This document shows positions 52,468 through 61,783 of a stretch of DNA of 64,000 nucleotides, one piece after another. A program made the translations under genes and the position numbers. Below the pieces are notes generated by a model, which was not told where the DNA came from, made no database searches, and saw only the letters and a program-made list of their open reading frames with translations. Each line of letters opens with the position of its first letter. Positions within the stretch are counted from its first letter, which is position 1. The stretch is from Tardiphaga sp052076105. GTDB lineage: Bacteria > Pseudomonadota > Alphaproteobacteria > Rhizobiales > Xanthobacteraceae. The stretch lies in assembly GCF_052076105.1 (NCBI RefSeq), contig NZ_CP197245.1, positions 5,952,001 to 6,016,000 on the forward strand. The letters run 5' to 3'.

Positions 52468-53688
52468 TCAGTCCTTCTTCACATACGGGCAGTTGCCATC
52501 CTTCATCGGCCGGAACACCTGATCGCCAGGGACTTCCGCAAGCACCTTGTAGTAATCCCATGGCGCCTTGGATTCTTCCGGCTTCTTGACCTCGAGCAGG
52601 AACATGCTGTGCACCATGCGGCCGTCTTCGCGCAGGACGCCGTTATCCGTGAAGGCGTCGCGCACCGGCATCTCGCGCATCTTCGCCAGCACCGGCTTGG
52701 TGGCGCGGGTGCCGGCCGCCTGCACCGATTTGAGATAATGCAGCGTGGCGCTGTAGGTCGCCGCCTGGTTCATGGTCGGCATGCGCTTCATCCTGTCGAA
52801 GAACTTCTTGCCGAAGGCGCGGGTGCGATCGTTGAGATCCCAGTAATAGGCCTCGGTGATGATCAGGCCCTGCGCCATCTTCAGGCCGAGCGAGTGGATG
52901 TCGGAGATGAACATCACGATGCCCGCGAGCTTCTGGCCGCCGGCGACGATGCCGAATTCGGACGCCTGCTTGATGGTGTTGATGGTGTCGCCGCCGCCAT
53001 TGGCCATGCCGATGATCTTGGCCTTGGACGATTGCGCCTGCAGCAGGAAGGACGAGAAGTCCGCGGTGTTGAGCGGATGCTTGGCGCTGCCGACCACCTT
53101 GCCGCCTGCGGCGCGCACCACGTCGCCGGTGTCACGTTCGATGGAATGGCCGAACAGGTAGTCCGCCGTGATGAAGTACCAGGAATCGCCGCCCTGCTTG
53201 ACGATGGCGCTGCCGACTGTGTGAGCGTTGCCATAGGTGTCGTAGGTCCAGTGCGCGGTATAGGGCGAGCAGGACTTGCCGGTGATGTCGGACGACGCGG
53301 CGTCCGTGACGATCATGATCTTCTCGAACTGCTTCGACATTTCCATGCCGGCCAGCGCGGTCGCCGAAGTCGGCATGTCGATGATCATGTCGACATTCTC
53401 GGCCTCATACCATTTGCGTGAGATGGTGGCGGCGACGTCGGCTTTGTTCAGCGCATCGGCTGTGACCAGTTCGATCGGCTTGTCGAACATCTTGCCGCCG
53501 AATTCCTCGATGGCGATCTTCGCCGCCTCGACATTGCCTTGGCCGCCGATGTCGGCATAGACCGAGGCGAAGTCGGCGAGCACGCCGATCTTGAGTGGAA
53601 GCGTATTGGCCTGCTGGGCCAGTGCGGAAGCGCCGAAAAGCAGCGAAACAGCAAACGTCGTAGCCGCAACCGTGCGGTGCGCGATCAT
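52468..53688 (-). CDS. branched-chain amino acid-type ABC binding protein (orphan)
   Basis: A 406-residue periplasmic protein of the LivJ/Leu-Ile-Val family: signal peptide with cleavage at ASALAQQ, then LKIGVLADFASVYADIGGQGNVEAAKIAIEEFGG, a hallmark start, and KSCSPYTAHWTYDTYGNAH. The family binds amino acids, amides, urea or aromatic acids. No permease or ATPase genes accompany it, so it must serve a transporter elsewhere. The C-terminus has two cysteines in distinct places; one in DGNCPYVKKD is common to similar binding proteins of unknown ligand. Confidence 0.87.
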   Translation of the reverse strand: MIAHRTVAATTFAVSLLFGASALAQQANTLPLKIGVLADFASVYADIGGQGNVEAAKIAIEEFGGKMFDKPIELVTADALNKADVAATISRKWYEAENVDMIIDMPTSATALAGMEMSKQFEKIMIVTDAASSDITGKSCSPYTAHWTYDTYGNAHTVGSAIVKQGGDSWYFITADYLFGHSIERDTGDVVRAAGGKVVGSAKHPLNTADFSSFLLQAQSSKAKIIGMANGGGDTINTIKQASEFGIVAGGQKLAGIVMFISDIHSLGLKMAQGLIITEAYYWDLNDRTRAFGKKFFDRMKRMPTMNQAATYSATLHYLKSVQAAGTRATKPVLAKMREMPVRDAFTDNGVLREDGRMVHSMFLLEVKKPEESKAPWDYYKVLAEVPGDQVFRPMKDGNCPYVKKD

Positions 53689-53833
53689 TCAATCCTCCCC
53701 AAATTTTATACGCGCCGTTTTCGGCGTCGTAGGGAGCAGCATGAGGGGCGCGGGGCGAGGAGGCAAGAGCGGTCGTGAGGGATGTTTGGTCGCAGAAATC
53801 TGCTGCGTTGCGCCGGGCGGAATTGAACCTTCG

Positions 53834-54328
53834 CTAGCTGCAACCGCGCCTTGCTTTGATGAAGGACGTCAGTCGGCCAAACGTGGTCGGTTCAAAAATG
53901 CAGATCGCCAGCAGGACGAGCCAGGCTACACAGAACAGGGTGATCGGATGCAGCAGGCTGCCCGTGGCGGGCCACAGGTCCCAGATCACATAGGCCTGGG
54001 CAAATCCCGGAAGGAACAGGGTAAGGAGCAAGGCCGGGAGCAGCGGGAGGTGACTGGACGCATAGAAGAAGGTGCTGACATAGATCAGCATGGTGACCAG
54101 TAACAGCCAGGTCAGGCTGGTTCTCCAGAGCACTTGCCCCAGAAAATTCCCGACCGCGTAAGCGCCAATCAAGACCATGACCGTGGCGATCACACCCGTC
54201 GGATTGTAGTGGAATACGGCGACGGCGGCCGCAGCCAGAGACAGTGCATCGACGAACCATCCGCGCGCTGTGTCATAGCGGTGCGCGAGATTGTTGGGGT
54301 AGGGGTCTGGAATGCAATCTCCACTCAT
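53834..54328 (-). CDS. membrane protein of unknown function
   Basis: A 164-residue protein with four predicted hydrophobic helices: FVDALSLAAAAVAVFHY, VIATVMVLIGAYAVGNFLG, LTWLLLVTMLIYVSTFFY and LLPALLLTLFLPGFAQAYVIW, then a final helix near ITLFCVAWLVLLAICIF. No recognisable family or catalytic motif. The start is uncertain: 54328 gives MSGDCIPDPYPNNLAHRYD, while 54364 adds 12 residues. It may be monocistronic. Confidence 0.6.
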   Translation of the reverse strand: MSGDCIPDPYPNNLAHRYDTARGWFVDALSLAAAAVAVFHYNPTGVIATVMVLIGAYAVGNFLGQVLWRTSLTWLLLVTMLIYVSTFFYASSHLPLLPALLLTLFLPGFAQAYVIWDLWPATGSLLHPITLFCVAWLVLLAICIFEPTTFGRLTSFIKARRGCS

Positions 54329-54408
54329 GGAGAATAGGTCGCCGCAACCGGCTGATCCGTTCATTCCCCGCCTGCCATGTCATTCAGGCCTGGCGTCTGT
54401 GCCTGCGC

Positions 54409-54870
54409 CTATGAGCGAGGCTTGCGTTTGCTTCGGTGATAGGTGAGCGCCAGTCCGATGCAATGGCGCAGGGCGGGTTCGGGAAACTCGTCGTCGAGGC
54501 TGAGGATGATGCTTCGATTGCCGCCGTAATCCAGGTCCTGCGGATATAGCGCGCGGAATTTTTCAACCAGATTGGTATTGCAGTTGAAGTAGAGCGCGTA
54601 CCAGTTGGTGTCCTTGATCCGGTCGATCCGGATGGTGCTGCCGCTTCCGGTTGTCGTCGTGAGATAACTCGGCTGCTTCCACTTCAGCGTCTCATCGAGC
54701 GGACCGACACCGTCGATTCCCGCGGCAGTCTCGAAGATCAGCTGGCGAAGCGCCATGAGCCGCGCCTTGATCGCCGGTGGATGCTGGTCGAATGCTGCTT
54801 TGACAGCTGGATCTGAAAAGCCTTGGAGAGGTCGCTTCGCCGTTCTGTTCGCATCCCGTATCGCAGTCAT
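54409..54870 (-). CDS. DUF1801 (YdhG-like) protein
   Basis: A 153-residue protein with the DUF1801 pattern: HPPAIKARLMALRQLIFETAA, LKWKQPSYLT, and YALYFNCNTNLVEKFRALYP. The fold resembles YdhG/frataxin-like small proteins; biochemical role unknown. It lies 37 bases downstream of lepA on the same strand but lepA is transcribed towards it, so co-transcription is possible. Confidence 0.8.
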   Translation of the reverse strand: MTAIRDANRTAKRPLQGFSDPAVKAAFDQHPPAIKARLMALRQLIFETAAGIDGVGPLDETLKWKQPSYLTTTTGSGSTIRIDRIKDTNWYALYFNCNTNLVEKFRALYPQDLDYGGNRSIILSLDDEFPEPALRHCIGLALTYHRSKRKPRS

Positions 54871-54907
54871 ATGCGCTACCTCTGATCGGAACAGCGGCCG
54901 TCGATCC

Positions 54908-56713
54908 TCAGCTATCGACCTTCAGCGCGGCAATGAACGCTTCCTGCGGGATGTCGACCTTGCCGAACTGCCGCATCTTCTTCTTGCCTTCCTTCTGCTT
55001 CTCCAGAAGTTTGCGCTTGCGGCTGATATCGCCGCCATAGCACTTCGCGGTCACGTCCTTGCGCAGGGCGCGGACGGTTTCGCGGGCAATCACCTTGCCG
55101 CCGATCGCCGCTTGAATCGGAATGACGAACATGTGCGGCGGGATCAGTTCCTTCATCTTCTCGACCATGGCGCGGCCGCGGCCTTCGGCACGGGTGCGGT
55201 GGACCAGCATGGAGAGCGCGTCCACCGGCTCGGCATTGACGAGGATCTGCATCTTGACGAGATCGGCGGCGCGGTAGTCGGTCAGGTGATAGTCGAACGA
55301 GGCATAGCCCTTGGAGATCGACTTCAGTCGATCGTAGAAATCGAACACCACTTCATTGAGCGGCAGGTCGTATTTCACCATCGCGCGTGTGCCGACGTAA
55401 GTCAGTTCTTTCTGATTGCCACGGCGTTCCTGGCACAGCTTCAGCACGCTGCCGAGATACTCGTCGGGCGTCAGGATCGTGGCTTCGATCCACGGTTCTT
55501 CGATCTCGGCGATCTTCACTACATCCGGCATGTCGATCGGATTGTGAATCTCGATCTCCTCGCCGTCGGTGAGATGCATCTTGTAGATCACGCTTGGCGC
55601 AGTCGCGATCAGGTTGAGATCGAATTCGCGGCTCAGGCGCTCCTGGATGATTTCCAGATGCAGCAATCCAAGGAAGCCGCAGCGGAAGCCGAAGCCCAGC
55701 GCAGCCGAGGTTTCCATTTCGAACGAGAACGACGCGTCATTCAGCCGCAGCTTGCCCATCGCGCCGCGCAGCGTCTCGAAATCGTCGGCATCGACAGGGA
55801 ACAGGCCGCAGAACACCACGGGGACGGCGGGCTTGAAGCCCGGCAGCATCTCGGTAATCGGCTTGCGATCGTCGGTGATGGTGTCGCCGACGCGGGTATC
55901 CGCCACTTCCTTGATCGCGGCGGTGATGAAGCCGATCTCGCCGGGGCCGAGCTCGTCGACATTGACCATCTTCGGCGTGAAGTAACCGACGCGCTCGATG
56001 TCATAGGCCGCATTGGTGCCCATCATGCGGACGCGCTGGCCCTTCTTCATCACGCCGTCAACGACGCGCACGAGAACGACGACGCCGAGATAGACGTCGT
56101 ACCAGCTGTCAACCAGCAGGGCCTTCAGCGTGGCGTCGCGGTCGCCCTTCGGTGGCGGAAGGCGGGTGACGATGGCTTCCAGCACGTCGGGGACGCCAAG
56201 ACCTGTCTTGGCGGAGATCATCACTGCGTCGGAGGCGTCGATGCCGATGACGTCCTCGATCTGCTTCTTGACCTGGTCCGGCTCGGCGGCGGGCAGATCC
56301 ACCTTGTTGAGGATCGGCACGATTTCGAGATTGGCGTCGAGTGCGTGATAGACGTTGGCAAGCGTCTGGGCTTCCACGCCCTGCGAGGCGTCGACCACCA
56401 GCAGCGCGCCTTCGCAGGCCGCCAGCGAGCGCGAGACCTCATAGGCGAAGTCGACGTGGCCGGGCGTGTCCATCAGGTTGAAGATGTAATCCTTGCCGTC
56501 CTTGGCCTTGTAATGCAGCCGGACGGTCTGCGCCTTGATGGTGATGCCGCGTTCGCGCTCGATATCCATCGAATCGAGCACCTGCTCCTTCATCTCACGC
56601 GCCTGCAACCCGCCGGTGATCTGGATCAGGCGGTCGGCCAGCGTCGATTTGCCATGGTCGATATGGGCGACGATGGAGAAGTTGCGGACGTTCGAAATCG
56701 GGGAAGTTGTCAT
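54908..56713 (-). CDS. lepA: elongation factor 4 (LepA), ribosome back-translocase GTPase
   Basis: A 601-residue translational GTPase, normal length for LepA. G motifs: AHIDHGKSTLADRL (G1), the ERGITIKAQ switch I, DTPGHVDF (G3), NKVDLP (G4), followed by domains II, III and V and the LepA-specific C-terminal domain ending KRKLLEKQKEGKKKMRQFG. It binds stalled ribosomes and affects biogenesis and translation under stress. The signal LepA pattern NFSIVAHIDHGKST at the start supports the ATG at 56713. Confidence 0.97.
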   Translation of the reverse strand: MTTSPISNVRNFSIVAHIDHGKSTLADRLIQITGGLQAREMKEQVLDSMDIERERGITIKAQTVRLHYKAKDGKDYIFNLMDTPGHVDFAYEVSRSLAACEGALLVVDASQGVEAQTLANVYHALDANLEIVPILNKVDLPAAEPDQVKKQIEDVIGIDASDAVMISAKTGLGVPDVLEAIVTRLPPPKGDRDATLKALLVDSWYDVYLGVVVLVRVVDGVMKKGQRVRMMGTNAAYDIERVGYFTPKMVNVDELGPGEIGFITAAIKEVADTRVGDTITDDRKPITEMLPGFKPAVPVVFCGLFPVDADDFETLRGAMGKLRLNDASFSFEMETSAALGFGFRCGFLGLLHLEIIQERLSREFDLNLIATAPSVIYKMHLTDGEEIEIHNPIDMPDVVKIAEIEEPWIEATILTPDEYLGSVLKLCQERRGNQKELTYVGTRAMVKYDLPLNEVVFDFYDRLKSISKGYASFDYHLTDYRAADLVKMQILVNAEPVDALSMLVHRTRAEGRGRAMVEKMKELIPPHMFVIPIQAAIGGKVIARETVRALRKDVTAKCYGGDISRKRKLLEKQKEGKKKMRQFGKVDIPQEAFIAALKVDS

Positions 56714-56838
56714 GCGCGCGGGATAGCATTCAGGCCCTGATGCGGCAACCGAAATGGGGCTTTTGCCTGATTCCCAGCCCTGTTTCCGTCACGGCATCCT
56801 GATTTTACTCCGGCCCGAAACGCGCTAGGCAGGGCCCC

Positions 56839-58470
56839 ATGAGTACAATCGCTTCCTCCGCCCCCGCCAAACGCCGGGGCTTGCTGTCGATCGGCCGCCG
56901 CGGCGCTGCGCGGCTCGTGGCCTGGGCAGCCGATCCGCAATTGAGCGTCCTGCTGGTGCTCGGTTTCACGATCGCGCATGTGGTGCTGTGGACCGCGATC
57001 CTGACCCAGGTGAAGGCGGCGCAGGACATCCATTTCGACGTCTCCGAAGGCTATGCCTGGGGGCACAAGTTCCTGATGGGCTACGGCAAGCATCCGCCGC
57101 TGTCGGGCTGGATCTCCGGTGTCTGGTTCAGATTTTTCCCGCCGGTGGACTGGGCGACCTATCTGCTCGCCATGGTCACGGTCGGTGTCGGCATGATCCT
57201 TTGCTGGGCGATCGCGCTGCGTGTGGTCGATCGTCGCCGCGCTTTTTTCGTGCTGCTGATGGTCGCGATCTATCCGATCTTCAATTTCAAGGGCTTCAAA
57301 TACAATCCGGATCTGCTGCAGCTGGTAACTTTGCCGCTGGTGGTGCTGGCCTATTTGCACGCGTTCGAGAAACGCTCGATTCGCTCGGGTGTGTTGCTCG
57401 GCCTTGCCGGTGCGCTGGCGCTGATGACCAAATACTGGGTGGTGACGATGATCGGCGCCATCGGGCTGGCCGCGCTGATCCATCCGCAGAGGATGTTGTT
57501 TCTGCGCTCGCCAGCGCCATGGATCGCCATCGCGATGATGGCGGCGGCGATGATTCCGCATGTCGACTGGGTGCGGAGCGTGGAATACGCGCCATTTCGC
57601 TACGCCGGCGATACCTACAAGATCTCGTCGCGCTGGGAGAGTCTGCAACTGGCATGGGGCTATGTCGGCCACAATGTCGCGCTGCTGCTGTTGCCGCTGG
57701 TTCTGGCGGCTGCCGTGCTGGCCTGGAGCCCGCGCTGGTGGGTGCTGGTGCTGCGCGATCCCCGCGCATTCGTAAAGCGGCCGTGGTCACTGACGGCCAA
57801 TCCCGGTGTGCGAAAGGATCAGGCGCTGAATATCTGGCTGATCCAGGCCATCGTCGCCATCGGCCCGCCCATCGGCGCGCTGTTGTTCGACATCTACATC
57901 AAGACAGATTGGGGTATCTCGCTGTTCTTCCTGGTGCCGCTGGCCGTGATCGCGATTCCATCGCTGAAGGTGCCGCGGGTCGCGCTGGTGCGGCTCGCCG
58001 CGATCTGGCTGGTCCTGTCGCTGGTCACGCTCGCCGCTGCGCCGCAGATCGCCATCGCGTCACTGCCGCGCGATGCCAATGGCAATTTCGCCCATATCTC
58101 CTATTCACAGCTTGCGCGTGAACTCACGGAAGTCTGGCACAAGCGCTTCCACACGCGCTGGAGTAACGTGGTAGGCTTCGTGGATGTTGCCGAGCAAATG
58201 ACGTTCTACAGTCCGGACCATCCGCTGCCGCTGACACCCTATGAGCCATGGCCGTCAGGCGTGACGTCGATGGATGAAGCCAGGCGCAATGGCTTCATCG
58301 GAATCTGTCTGGTGGGTGACTGGAAATTCGATCGCTGCGAAGCGTGGATGAAGGATAACCTGCCGAATGCAGAACGCATCGTGATGTCGACGCGGCGCTT
58401 CTTCAAGGGCAATGTCGGCACGACCACGCGGTGGAATGTCTATGTGGTGGCGCCTGGTGCGATGAAATAG
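56839..58470 (+). CDS. GT39/ArnT-like membrane glycosyltransferase
   Basis: A 543-residue membrane protein with about eleven hydrophobic helices. Following the first helix, a periplasmic loop contains acidic residues and HFDVSEGYAWGHKFLMGYGKHPPLSGWISG, typical of PMT/ArnT family transferases that use polyprenyl-phosphate sugars and modify lipid A, proteins or glycans. The large C-terminal soluble part (about 405-543) has AMKDN and VGTTTRWNVYV features of this bacterial subfamily. It is divergent from lepA and next to no LPS genes, so the acceptor is open. Confidence 0.85.
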   Translation: MSTIASSAPAKRRGLLSIGRRGAARLVAWAADPQLSVLLVLGFTIAHVVLWTAILTQVKAAQDIHFDVSEGYAWGHKFLMGYGKHPPLSGWISGVWFRFFPPVDWATYLLAMVTVGVGMILCWAIALRVVDRRRAFFVLLMVAIYPIFNFKGFKYNPDLLQLVTLPLVVLAYLHAFEKRSIRSGVLLGLAGALALMTKYWVVTMIGAIGLAALIHPQRMLFLRSPAPWIAIAMMAAAMIPHVDWVRSVEYAPFRYAGDTYKISSRWESLQLAWGYVGHNVALLLLPLVLAAAVLAWSPRWWVLVLRDPRAFVKRPWSLTANPGVRKDQALNIWLIQAIVAIGPPIGALLFDIYIKTDWGISLFFLVPLAVIAIPSLKVPRVALVRLAAIWLVLSLVTLAAAPQIAIASLPRDANGNFAHISYSQLARELTEVWHKRFHTRWSNVVGFVDVAEQMTFYSPDHPLPLTPYEPWPSGVTSMDEARRNGFIGICLVGDWKFDRCEAWMKDNLPNAERIVMSTRRFFKGNVGTTTRWNVYVVAPGAMK

Positions 58471-58503
58471 CCCTTCGCTGATGAAGCAGCTTTTGGTGAG
58501 CCG

Positions 58504-58806
58504 CTACTCTTCGCCAAACTTGTTGGTCACAAGCTCGGTGATCGCATCCAGTGCCGCTTGAGCCTCGGCGCCTTTGGCCGCGACAAAGATGCTGGTGCCG
58601 GGGCCGGCGGACAGCATCATCAGGCCCATGATGGATGTGCCGCCAACGGTCTCGCCGTTGCGCGTCACCGTGACCTCGGCATTGAAGCGCTCGACCATCT
58701 GCACGAATTTGGCGGAGGCGCGCGCGTGAAGGCCGCGTTTGTTGGTAATCGGAATCTCGCGGGAGACGCCGCCGGACACCGTCGTATCGTCCGGGCTGTC
58801 GCTCAT
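58504..58806 (-). CDS. ptsH: HPr phosphocarrier protein
   Basis: A 100-residue HPr. The active-site histidine is His28 (GLHARASAKFVQMV), phosphorylated by enzyme I; Ser58 (TSIMGLMML) is the regulatory site of HPr kinase. The start at 58806 overlaps the EIIA stop as ATGA, so expression is coupled. Alphaproteobacteria of this family have no sugar-transporting PTS, so it acts in signalling together with EIIA-Man and HprK. Confidence 0.94.
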   Translation of the reverse strand: MSDSPDDTTVSGGVSREIPITNKRGLHARASAKFVQMVERFNAEVTVTRNGETVGGTSIMGLMMLSAGPGTSIFVAAKGAEAQAALDAITELVTNKFGEE

Positions 58807-59204
58807 TTGCCGGCGAGAACGCGGCTGGCGATGGTGACGTATTTGCGGCCGGCTTCCTGTGCCATGGCGATCGCATCGGGCAGTGTGCGCTCTTCGCGCA
58901 CCTTTGCGAGCTTCACCAGCATGGGCAGATTGATACCGGCGAGAACCTCGACCTTCGGCCGGCTCATGCAGGAGATCGCCAGATTCGATGGTGTGCCGCC
59001 GAACATGTCGGTCAGAATAGCAACGCCATCGCCGCTGTCGACGCGATTCACCGCTTCGATAATGTCGCTTCGACACAAATCGGAATCGTCTTCGGCGCCG
59101 ATCGTGACGGCTTCAATTTGTTTTTGCGGACCCATTACGTGTTCAAGCGCCGCCTTAAACTCGTCAGCAAGGCGCCCGTGGGTCACAAGTACTAGACCAA
59201 TCAT
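58803..59204 (-). CDS. PTS EIIA component, mannose family (regulatory)
   Basis: A 133-residue EIIA-Man/ManX-like protein: phospho-histidine His9 in MIGLVLVTHGRLA, and GDGVAILTDMFGGTPSNLAIS. It receives phosphate from HPr. No EIIB, EIIC or EIID membrane components are in the window, consistent with an incomplete regulatory PTS as in other alphaproteobacteria. The ATG at 59204 has GAGGAG upstream (reverse strand); a longer frame to 59285 is not supported. Cluster: hprK, EIIA, ptsH. Confidence 0.93.
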   Translation of the reverse strand: MIGLVLVTHGRLADEFKAALEHVMGPQKQIEAVTIGAEDDSDLCRSDIIEAVNRVDSGDGVAILTDMFGGTPSNLAISCMSRPKVEVLAGINLPMLVKLAKVREERTLPDAIAMAQEAGRKYVTIASRVLAGK

Positions 59205-59335
59205 CGGAAACTCCTCGTGGGTGCTTTTGGTGCACCGCACGAAAGGGCCACTTTGACCATCCAGAGCCCCTATGCAAGAGGGCACTTCACGAATCTCCCT
59301 TAAATTGCGCGGATGCGGCGGGAGGTGACGCGGGT

Positions 59336-59860
59336 CTATTCGGTGGCGATAGTGGGACTAATATGGTTACCAATTCCCTTCGAGCAATCGTCCAAAGGTC
59401 GCACTGCGGCTAAACCATCGATTGTTGTAAGTGTAGCTACGACCAATGGTAGTGGCGAGAAGCCCGTCCCGACCGGGATTCGGGGCAATTCGACGCCCTC
59501 CAGGGTGATTCTGAGCGCTTCCGGCTCTGGCAGGCGCGCGGCGTCAGGGGCGTCCAGATCGACCACCAGCCCGACGATGGCGCCGGTAGCGCAGTCCAGA
59601 CGCCGGATTCCGAGCCCCCTGATCTCCAGCAGCCCGACCAGTTCGGGCGCCGGCCGTACCCACAGTTTTCCGTCCCTGACATCCAGATGCACCCGATCGT
59701 CTCCGACCAGCATGGCTTCGGGAAGCTGTCCACTCTGGCTGGCGAGGATCAGATCAAAGACCAGCCGCGATTTTCCGGAGCCGGACGGCCCCCGGATCAG
59801 GACGGCGCGGTCATCGACCAGTACGGCGGAGGCATGGATGCTTTTGCCCTCCGCGCTCAT
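59336..59860 (-). CDS. hprK: HPr kinase/phosphorylase, short alphaproteobacterial form
   Basis: A 174-residue enzyme consisting of the catalytic domain only; the N-terminal domain of Firmicutes proteins (about 130 residues) is missing, as usual in alphaproteobacteria. Walker A GPSGSGKS at 24-31 and the signature LLEIRGLGIRRLD are present. It phosphorylates HPr at serine in response to metabolite levels. The ATG overlaps the chvG stop by ATGA, so it is coupled to the ChvGI system, linking carbon status with envelope sensing. Confidence 0.93.
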   Translation of the reverse strand: MSAEGKSIHASAVLVDDRAVLIRGPSGSGKSRLVFDLILASQSGQLPEAMLVGDDRVHLDVRDGKLWVRPAPELVGLLEIRGLGIRRLDCATGAIVGLVVDLDAPDAARLPEPEALRITLEGVELPRIPVGTGFSPLPLVVATLTTIDGLAAVRPLDDCSKGIGNHISPTIATE

Positions 59861-61713
59861 GTGGCCGGCAACCGTACGACGAAGCGCGCACCCAGCACCG
59901 GGATCTCGCCCTCGGCGTTGGCCGGGCCGATGCGGTTCTCCGCCCAGATCGTACCGCTATGGGCTTCGACGATCTGCTTGGAGATCGACAGGCCCAGGCC
60001 GGAATTCTGGCCAAAACCCTGATGCGGGCGGTCGGTGTAAAAGCGTTCGAAGATCCGTTCGAGCGCATCCAGTCCGATGCCGGGGCCGTCGTCATCGACG
60101 ACGATCTCGATCTTGCCTTTCAGGCGACGGCAGACGATCCGCACCTTGCCGCCCGGTGTCGAGAACGACTGTGCATTGGTAACAAGATTGGTGATGACCT
60201 GACCGAGGCGGGAGTCGTGGCCGGGTACCGAAAAGGTGTCGGTGGCAGCGCCTTCGAAGCGGACTTCAACGCCGACGTCATGACCGAGCTTGGTTTCGTT
60301 GGCGACAGAGGTCAGTGTGGTCAGCAACCGTCGGACATCCACGGGCGCAGTGTCGTTGCGCTGCAGTTCGGCGTCGAGACGGCTGGCGTCGGAAATATCC
60401 GAGATCAACCGGTCGAGCCGCCGCACGTCGTGCTCAATGACGGCGAGCAGGCGGCCACGGCTGTTGTCGTTCTTGGCCAGTGGCAGCGTTTCCACGGCGG
60501 AGCGCAGCGAGGTCAAAGGATTCTTGAGTTCGTGCGAGACGTCGGCTGCGAACATCTCGATCGCCTCGATGCGGTTATAGAGCGCGTCGGTCATGTCGCG
60601 CAGCGCGCCGGAGAGATGCCCGATCTCGTCGCGGCGGCGCGTGAAGTCCGGAATTTCGACGCGCGTGCGGATGCGACGGCGAACGCGCTCGGCGCTGTCG
60701 GCCAGCCGTCGCACGGGACCCGCGATGGTCGAAGCCAGCAGCAGCGACAGTACGATCATCACCACGGCGGCCACCGCGAAGACCTTCAGAATGGCGAGAC
60801 GTTCGGCGGTCACCATCTGGTCGATGTCGTCGCCCTGAGTCGACAGCATCAGCGAACCGTGTACGGCGCGGAAACGTTGCACCGGGACGGCGACCGAAAC
60901 GATGACTTCGCCCCGTTCGTTGATGCGCACCATGCTGCTCTTCAGGCCGTCGAGCGACTGCTGCACTTCCTGATAGCCGTTGCCGTTTTCCGGGCCGAGT
61001 TCGCGATACAGCGGCAGGTCGCCGCGATTGAGCCAGGTTCGGATCGCAATCATTGTGCGTTCGGCGAAGCCGGGCTTTTCGGTGGTCGGCGGGGGCAGTT
61101 CGAAACGAAGCACATCGCCGCGGCCATAAAGGCTGCGGCTGTCGAGGATCAGCACGCCGTCGCGGTCGTAGATGCGCGCGCGCGTCTTGGTCGGGGAGAT
61201 CAACCGCCGCAGCACCGGCGCAACGCGCTCGGGATTGATCGGGAAATCGAGGCCTGAGAGTTCGTCCGGCACGCCATAGGTCTCGCCGGGCTTGAGGTCG
61301 AGCAAGCGGTCGGGATCGATCGTGATCGTATTGGTTTCGACGGTCGCCGAAGCGGCAATGGCGCTGGCGATGATTTCTGCCTGGACCAGCAAGCTCTGCG
61401 CACGCGCGTCGATCAGGCCGGCGCGAAACTGCGAAAGATAGAGGATGCTGGCGACCAGCGCGCAGAGGCCGGCGAGGTTGAGCGAGACGATGCGGCGCGT
61501 CAGACTTGAAAAGGTCAGCGCAACGAAGAACTGCCGGGCGCGGCGCAGCCAGTCGAGCGGGCGTTGCCAGCCGCGACGTTCGCGATCATCGCTGCCTGCC
61601 GTATTCGGCAAGGTGCCGTCCACGTCCAGGCTTTCATCAGGCTGCGTACGATCCAGCAATGCCAAAACTGCCCGGTTGTTGTCGATATCTGCGAAGCGCT
61701 GCGCGGCACTCAT
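59857..61713 (-). CDS. chvG: ChvG-type sensor histidine kinase
   Basis: A 618-residue membrane kinase. Two transmembrane segments (around 80-100 and near 310-330) bracket a periplasmic sensory region; HAMP follows, then the HisKA His in DVSHELKNPLTSLRSAVETL, N-box VITNLVTNAQSF, G1 DDDGPGIG and GQNSGLGLS. ChvG/ExoS senses acidity and envelope state in rhizobia and Agrobacterium. It is upstream-linked to chvI and overlaps hprK by four bases. The long cytoplasmic N-terminus (about 70 residues) is seen in other members. Confidence 0.93.
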   Translation of the reverse strand: MSAAQRFADIDNNRAVLALLDRTQPDESLDVDGTLPNTAGSDDRERRGWQRPLDWLRRARQFFVALTFSSLTRRIVSLNLAGLCALVASILYLSQFRAGLIDARAQSLLVQAEIIASAIAASATVETNTITIDPDRLLDLKPGETYGVPDELSGLDFPINPERVAPVLRRLISPTKTRARIYDRDGVLILDSRSLYGRGDVLRFELPPPTTEKPGFAERTMIAIRTWLNRGDLPLYRELGPENGNGYQEVQQSLDGLKSSMVRINERGEVIVSVAVPVQRFRAVHGSLMLSTQGDDIDQMVTAERLAILKVFAVAAVVMIVLSLLLASTIAGPVRRLADSAERVRRRIRTRVEIPDFTRRRDEIGHLSGALRDMTDALYNRIEAIEMFAADVSHELKNPLTSLRSAVETLPLAKNDNSRGRLLAVIEHDVRRLDRLISDISDASRLDAELQRNDTAPVDVRRLLTTLTSVANETKLGHDVGVEVRFEGAATDTFSVPGHDSRLGQVITNLVTNAQSFSTPGGKVRIVCRRLKGKIEIVVDDDGPGIGLDALERIFERFYTDRPHQGFGQNSGLGLSISKQIVEAHSGTIWAENRIGPANAEGEIPVLGARFVVRLPAT

Positions 61714-61783
61714 TGCTGCGCATGCACATTCTAGCGCAGCACGGCTGAGCCGTCAGGCTCCAACCGTGCTGCTGGTCTCTGGA

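Noticed and set aside
58504..59204. Sugar-transporting PTS operon
   Set aside because: Only HPr and a soluble EIIA are present next to hprK; no membrane EIIC or EIID gene is in the window.
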